This document shows, in pieces, positions 59,295 to 64,000 of a DNA stretch of 64,000 bases. Position numbers and translations under genes: made by a program. The notes beneath the pieces are model-generated. The model had not been told where the DNA came from, did no database searches, and saw nothing but the letters and a program-made list of their open reading frames with translations. Numbering within the stretch: the first letter of the stretch is position 1; every line of letters starts with the position of its first letter. Origin of the DNA: Pegea sp. RAD2-039 (taxonomy: Eukaryota; Chordata; Thaliacea; Salpida; Salpidae); assembly GCA_034620365.1 (NCBI GenBank), contig JAQGEQ010000192.1, positions 434,001 through 498,000 of the forward strand. Direction: 5' to 3'.

Positions 59295-61040
59295 TGTGAC
59301 ATTTGTGATTAGTTGGTGATTAAAACTTCAGTCTTATATTAACTTATTTTGATCTAGTGTTTGTCCGGAAAAAATTCAATTTTTTAAATTTTTTGTTATA
59401 AGTTTTATTTATTTAAAACTCTGAGAAAATGCTTGTCTTTTACAGCAGTTCTAAATTGCTTTTTTTATACATTTTTTACTTATTACTTTTTACATTGTAT
59501 GTTTCAAAGGTTTTCTTTTGACTAATATTAAGAAGTACTTCTAATGTAAAACGATTAAAAAGATTTCACGGAAACTGTTTCTAACTATTTAAAAAGAATG
59601 TTTTGTAAGTTGACAGTCAGAAATAAAAACTACTTGTCTAAATAGATCGAAACATAAAACATAATCTTATAAATAATGATAATAAAACTTATATAGAGAA
59701 ATCGTGTGACTAACAATTCAATAGGAAAGACAATATGTTTTAAAAAAAAATTTGAGAAATAGTATTTACAAATTGATGGTTCTCAAAGATGAATTACAAG
59801 AAGTTGGATTAAACTAAATAAGTATTTTGTTGTTTCAGTAATTTGACTATGCAGTTTAAGTCTTAAATACTTTTTGTAAATGTAGCTAATAAGTTCCAAG
59901 CATTTTTTGTTAGATATCTCAGATTTAAGTAATTTTACTCCTCTTTATATTCACTGAGTTTTTGTCTGATTGCCGTTTAAAGGACATAGAGGAAACTTAA
60001 TTTTAAATTAATTTACTAGGATCCACAGAATTTTAATTATTTTAGTTATGTATATAAACATCAGTTACAGAAGATTACTGGGAAAATTGAATGAAATAAA
60101 ATATCAAATATATTTTTTACAAGAGATATTTTTGTGTATACTAATGTTAAAACTAAAAAGATAGAAAAATGATAAACTTTTCTATACAATAGAAGGATAA
60201 AGAAGGTAATAAGATCCACGGAGTTTTGTTTATAGTCGCTGTTATGTGCTTCCTATTATGTTTTTTTAATATTTATTCCCTGACATTACAGACACTACAT
60301 CACTAAATGGTTCTGTAAACTCAATACTATTTACCAACTTTGCCAAACTCCTTGCTACTAAATCCTTTTCAGTCTTCGTTGGAGTTCACTAATCTATGAC
60401 TTCAATCAAAACAACTCAAACTCGCCAACGACAAATGATTACACGTGATAGTAAGTAGAACTTCCAGCTGTAGCTCACCATCAAGTTACTTTTATTAAGG
60501 TAATAATTATATTTCCTGCTTTTAGGTCATTAAAGATTTAAACTTTCACCTGTAAAGTCTTTCCCCGTTTACGATCCTTTGCTGCTAGCTTTTTCTGAAA
60601 ACTCGAATAAGACTACAAAAATGAAAAGTGTTCAGTTTATTTTTGTTATCCATCTATCAAATTAAAAGCTTCAGTGGGGTACAATAAAGTGTGACAGACA
60701 AAAGCTGTAGAGATGGCATTATCTAGTAGTAGAATAATCTAGATTATGAAATAATTTACATAAAATGATATCAAGTGAACCCCTATTAAAGTTTATTTAA
60801 GTTCAAATAAGTTTTTACTAGCCAACAAATATTAATTCATAAATGGCTTTCAGTTATCTTAAAATGCAATAAATTCTAAATAAGGTAATTCTTAAAAAGT
60901 TAAAAGCCATGTATTATGTCTTTGTCGGTCATACATTATTGTACACCACTGAAGGTTTGACTTTGATGAAGATTAACGATAATTAATCGGACATCTTTCT
61001 TGTTTTTGTCTTCCTCGAATCTTACATCTAAACTGGCAGC
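59295..61040. other. AT-rich stretch without supported genes
   Basis: Nothing recognisable. The right part (60230-61040) is a little richer in GC and might hold decayed exons. Confidence 0.4.
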
Positions 61041-61250
61041 AAAAGGTTCTAATAAGTGAAGGAATGTTATAAACGGGGAAAACTTAAAGGAGACTGACTT
61101 TACAAAAATGTACAGCTAGCTAAGAAGAAAAAGACTTCACTGGTGGAAAAGAATCTGTTGTTTCTTCTTAAGTCGACAGAACTATCAAATAACAACTACA
61201 AGAGCAGCTGTTCCTATCTTTGTTTTAAAAATATCCAAAAGCCCGATATG

Positions 61251-61424
61251 AAGTCGTTCAATCTCAATACCAGCAATTATTTATTAATTCAACGCATAAC
61301 TACGAATGACGAATTCAAGAGCTATTTTGGTAGACATAAACCAACGATTATGCGTAAAGATGTAATTAGAAGGTATTATGTACATTACAATAAGATTTCT
61401 ACAAAAGGAATACAAACACTGTAG
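61251..61424 (+). other. Open frame of unknown status
   Basis: From ATG 61251 there are 57 codons, M-K-S-F-N-L-N-T-S-N-Y-L-L-I-Q-R, ending G-I-Q-T-L and TAG. The composition (K-P-T-I-M-R-K-D-V-I-R-R-Y-Y-V) is protein-like. The frame is open back to 61143 without an ATG. No family recognised, no splice partners; it may be a decayed exon. Confidence 0.2.
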
Positions 61425-61691
61425 AAAGATAGATGAAACGTAAATTATAAATGAAAAGTTTGATATGACAAAACAGAAGAAGGTAAACAAACTATCAGTG
61501 TGACACATCACTTGAAAATAAAACTACTTGAATCTTATCTTCAAATCAAAATTACTAGAGATGATGAAGATTTTGATGTGGTGATGGAATCTTGTCTGTC
61601 AAGCTTTGTTTACTCTATTAAAGAAGTTGTTACTCTACTGGTGGTGCTTACAGTTGTTGTTAATCGAATGTGCCGTATCATGTAATTCAAG

Positions 61692-64000
61692 TAGAATGTA
61701 ATTCTAAATCTTGTTTGCTAATTCATTTTATTCTTGATTTTTACGATAAAACCAAATTATAAAGTAAAAGAACTATAACATAAAAGAGCTACGACAAAAA
61801 ATCTTTTTCAAATTACTGAAGATGTCTTATTAGAAACACATGACGTTATCTAAAATCTTATTTCAATCTTTAAACAAAAACTTTGTTGTGATTACCACTA
61901 AAAAGATTTCTAATTAAAAGCAAATACTTTTAAATGTTTTTGGATTAAGTCAATATCTATTATCAGTAAAACTTCGATTTAGTGAACTATTTATTAAGTG
62001 TAACACTACCAGTTTCTTCTTCTTCTTCTTCTTCTATTTTGCCATATCCAACTTTCCAGTTATAATTTACACTTCACATATTATTCTACAGTGTTTGTAT
62101 TCTTTCTGTACTAATCTTAAGTTATGATATTAGTAAGACCTTTCCAAACACCTTTTATTAATAGTATTGGGTTTTTTGTCAGCGACAACACATGTTGAAT
62201 TTGTCACTCACAGCTATGTGTTGAATAAACAAAATAATTTGTTGATATTTAGGTTGAGCGATTTCATATCACGCTTTCAGGTATCTTTAAAACGAAGACA
62301 AGAACAGCTGATGTCGCGTTAGACTTTTGATAGTTTTATTGTTGTAAGGAGATACCTTAGGAGATTCTGTAAGACTTCCTAGATAGCGAAGCCTTTGCTT
62401 GCTTAGCATGCTGTAGATTGGTGTTAAGCCAGTGCACTATTAGCCTTTCTTGTTTAGGATCTTTTACTGCCAACTTAAACGTAAAAGTACAACGAAGACA
62501 ACAAGAATGAAAGATATTAATGTTATTTTAATTAGCCTTCAACAAAGTCATAGTTTTATTGGCTTACAATAAAGAACAGCAGACAAGCGTCCTATAGTTG
62601 GGTTGCCTAGACCCTAAAAGTATTTCGTGCAAATGAATCAGATGAAAAGGTTGGTCCAACAGTACCTGTAGTTATTGCTGCATCATCAGTAAACACCAGG
62701 TTCACGGTAATTTGTTTCCTTGTTGTTCACTTTTAGCCGCGATAGATTGCAAAGACTTCATTCAGTTCTTTAATTAAGATAGATTTCATCAGAAGACACA
62801 TTAAATTATCTTTCTAATACCATTAAGAAGAAAATCACAAAGATTATGGGCAAAGGACAAATCCTTGGTTAGAACCGTATTTGATGGTGAAGGATTCAGA
62901 GCAACTTCCATCAGACTCGACTTTAGTATTCGTGTAAAATGATCTCACAATGTTACAGAGGCGTGGTGGGCAACCAAACTTCAACAGTATCAAAAACAGA
63001 CCTTCTCTACTGATAAGGTCAAATCGGTGGCAAGGTCAATGAATGTACTGTACAAAGTCCCATAATATTCTTTGTATTTTTCTGTAACTGACAAAAATTT
63101 TTTTTGGTAGATCTAATTTCTATTTCTTCTGTTTCAAAGTTATAGCCTAACAAATTGATCGTTTGTGCAATATTAAAAATTGTTTATAATTTCTTTAAAA
63201 ATAATTTATTGCTTTATATATAGTTCGAAAACCATTTATGATTATTTTTACGTTATTATTTGCTTGGTAATAAAAAGGTAATTGAACTTATATAAGCTTT
63301 ATTAGTGATTTGCATGAATAACTAAACTATTGTTTTCATAATAATATTTTTTTAGATAAGAATTTAAGTAAGTGAAATTTAGGAATAACTTTTATCTACC
63401 GAAAAGTAAAAGATTTTATGGCAATAATGATGGCACGAAATTCATTTTATTCAAAAATATCAACTTTTAAAAAAGTATTGCTTTCAACCACTGATATTAT
63501 AGCACAAGTAACATTTTCTAAACCAAAATCTTGATAACTTTTTTGCATAAAATCATTTTTGCTTGAAAATTTGATTTAACTTTCAAAGTATTACTAGGTT
63601 TTTTCATCATTTTAAGTTCCAAAAATAAAATGTTGTAAGCTATTTTTAGACCTGTTACTTGAGCTTCAGCGCAAAGTTAGGTTTTCTGTATCTATGTATT
63701 TTCTTTAGTCTCAATCCAAGAGAAAACATTTTTAGCTTAAAAATAATTTTTGTACATAATAAAAATAATTTGTTTTAAATTTATCTTTAGAAAAACTGCA
63801 AAATGTATTTTTTAGACTTAAATGTTTTATTCATTTAATTACAAAACGTAACAATTTATATATTTTTTCATAGAAGTCAGATTTCATTGAGATTGATATC
63901 AAAACGAGTGACAATATTGAAAAAGATCAGTACAACCAAATACGAGGCAAATTAAAACATTCATTTTGGAGCATGATACAGACTCGTTGAAAGATCTTTG
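61692..64000 (+). repeat. Long direct repeat, right copy (continues past the window)
   Basis: Direct copy of 54447-56755. Differences that I see relative to the left copy: G to A near 61851, G to A near 63065, C to A near 63095 and C to T near 63394. Homology starts abruptly at TAGAATGTAATTC in both copies; the flanking sequences to the left are unrelated. Confidence 0.95.

Overview
This is AT-rich invertebrate chordate DNA, most likely from a tunicate. The best taxonomic clue is a complete connexin gene: connexins are known from chordates, while most other animals build gap junctions from innexins. Many introns are only 44-57 bp with GT-AG ends. One DDB1 intron is a minor-spliceosome (U12) AT-AC intron, which argues against Oikopleura dioica, reported to lack U12 splicing. 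I cannot name the species from sequence alone.

Layout. 1-1118 (+): the 3' end of DDB1. 1640-2650: a 5'-truncated LINE copy. 3323-3729 (+): a complete CDPF1 gene. 5990-8600: a GC-richer stretch with a possible small + strand gene, an 84-codon-scale HLH (Id-like) gene on the minus strand, CRE-type TGACGTCA sites, an RFX X-box and an NRF1 palindrome. 8745-8830: a tRNA-derived SINE head. 9400-13512: one near full-length but broken non-LTR retrotransposon (CR1/L2/Jockey-like). 16612-20834 (+): a six-exon connexin gene with a duplicated first coding exon. 24048-27235 (-): a 13-exon ZDHHC17/HIP14-type ankyrin-DHHC palmitoyltransferase. 29111-32303 (-): a ten-exon BTB-BACK-Kelch gene. 34491-36443 (-): an eight-exon DOK-type docking protein (PH + IRS-type PTB). 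38905-52006 (+): a 13-exon TRIM-NHL gene. 53950-64000: accessory sequence with decayed C2H2 zinc-finger pieces, a possible small cysteine-rich peptide, a membrane-protein reading frame, and a direct repeat of at least 2.3 kb (54447-56755 and 61692-64000) that is almost identical.

The genes do not form a pathway. They are a typical metazoan mixture of ubiquitin-system genes (DDB1 as CUL4 adaptor, BTB-Kelch as likely CUL3 adaptor, TRIM as RING E3), a membrane palmitoyltransferase, a gap-junction channel and a tyrosine-kinase adaptor. Exon structures were built by hand from reading frame, splice signals and remembered family conservation; none was checked by alignment or transcripts. The most interesting points are the two connexin first exons (identical for 107 nt, then 18% divergent in the docking loop), the DHYC active site with two missing zinc cysteines in the ZDHHC17 homologue, the AT-AC intron, the atypical Id-like HLH gene, and the 99.8% direct repeat at the right end.
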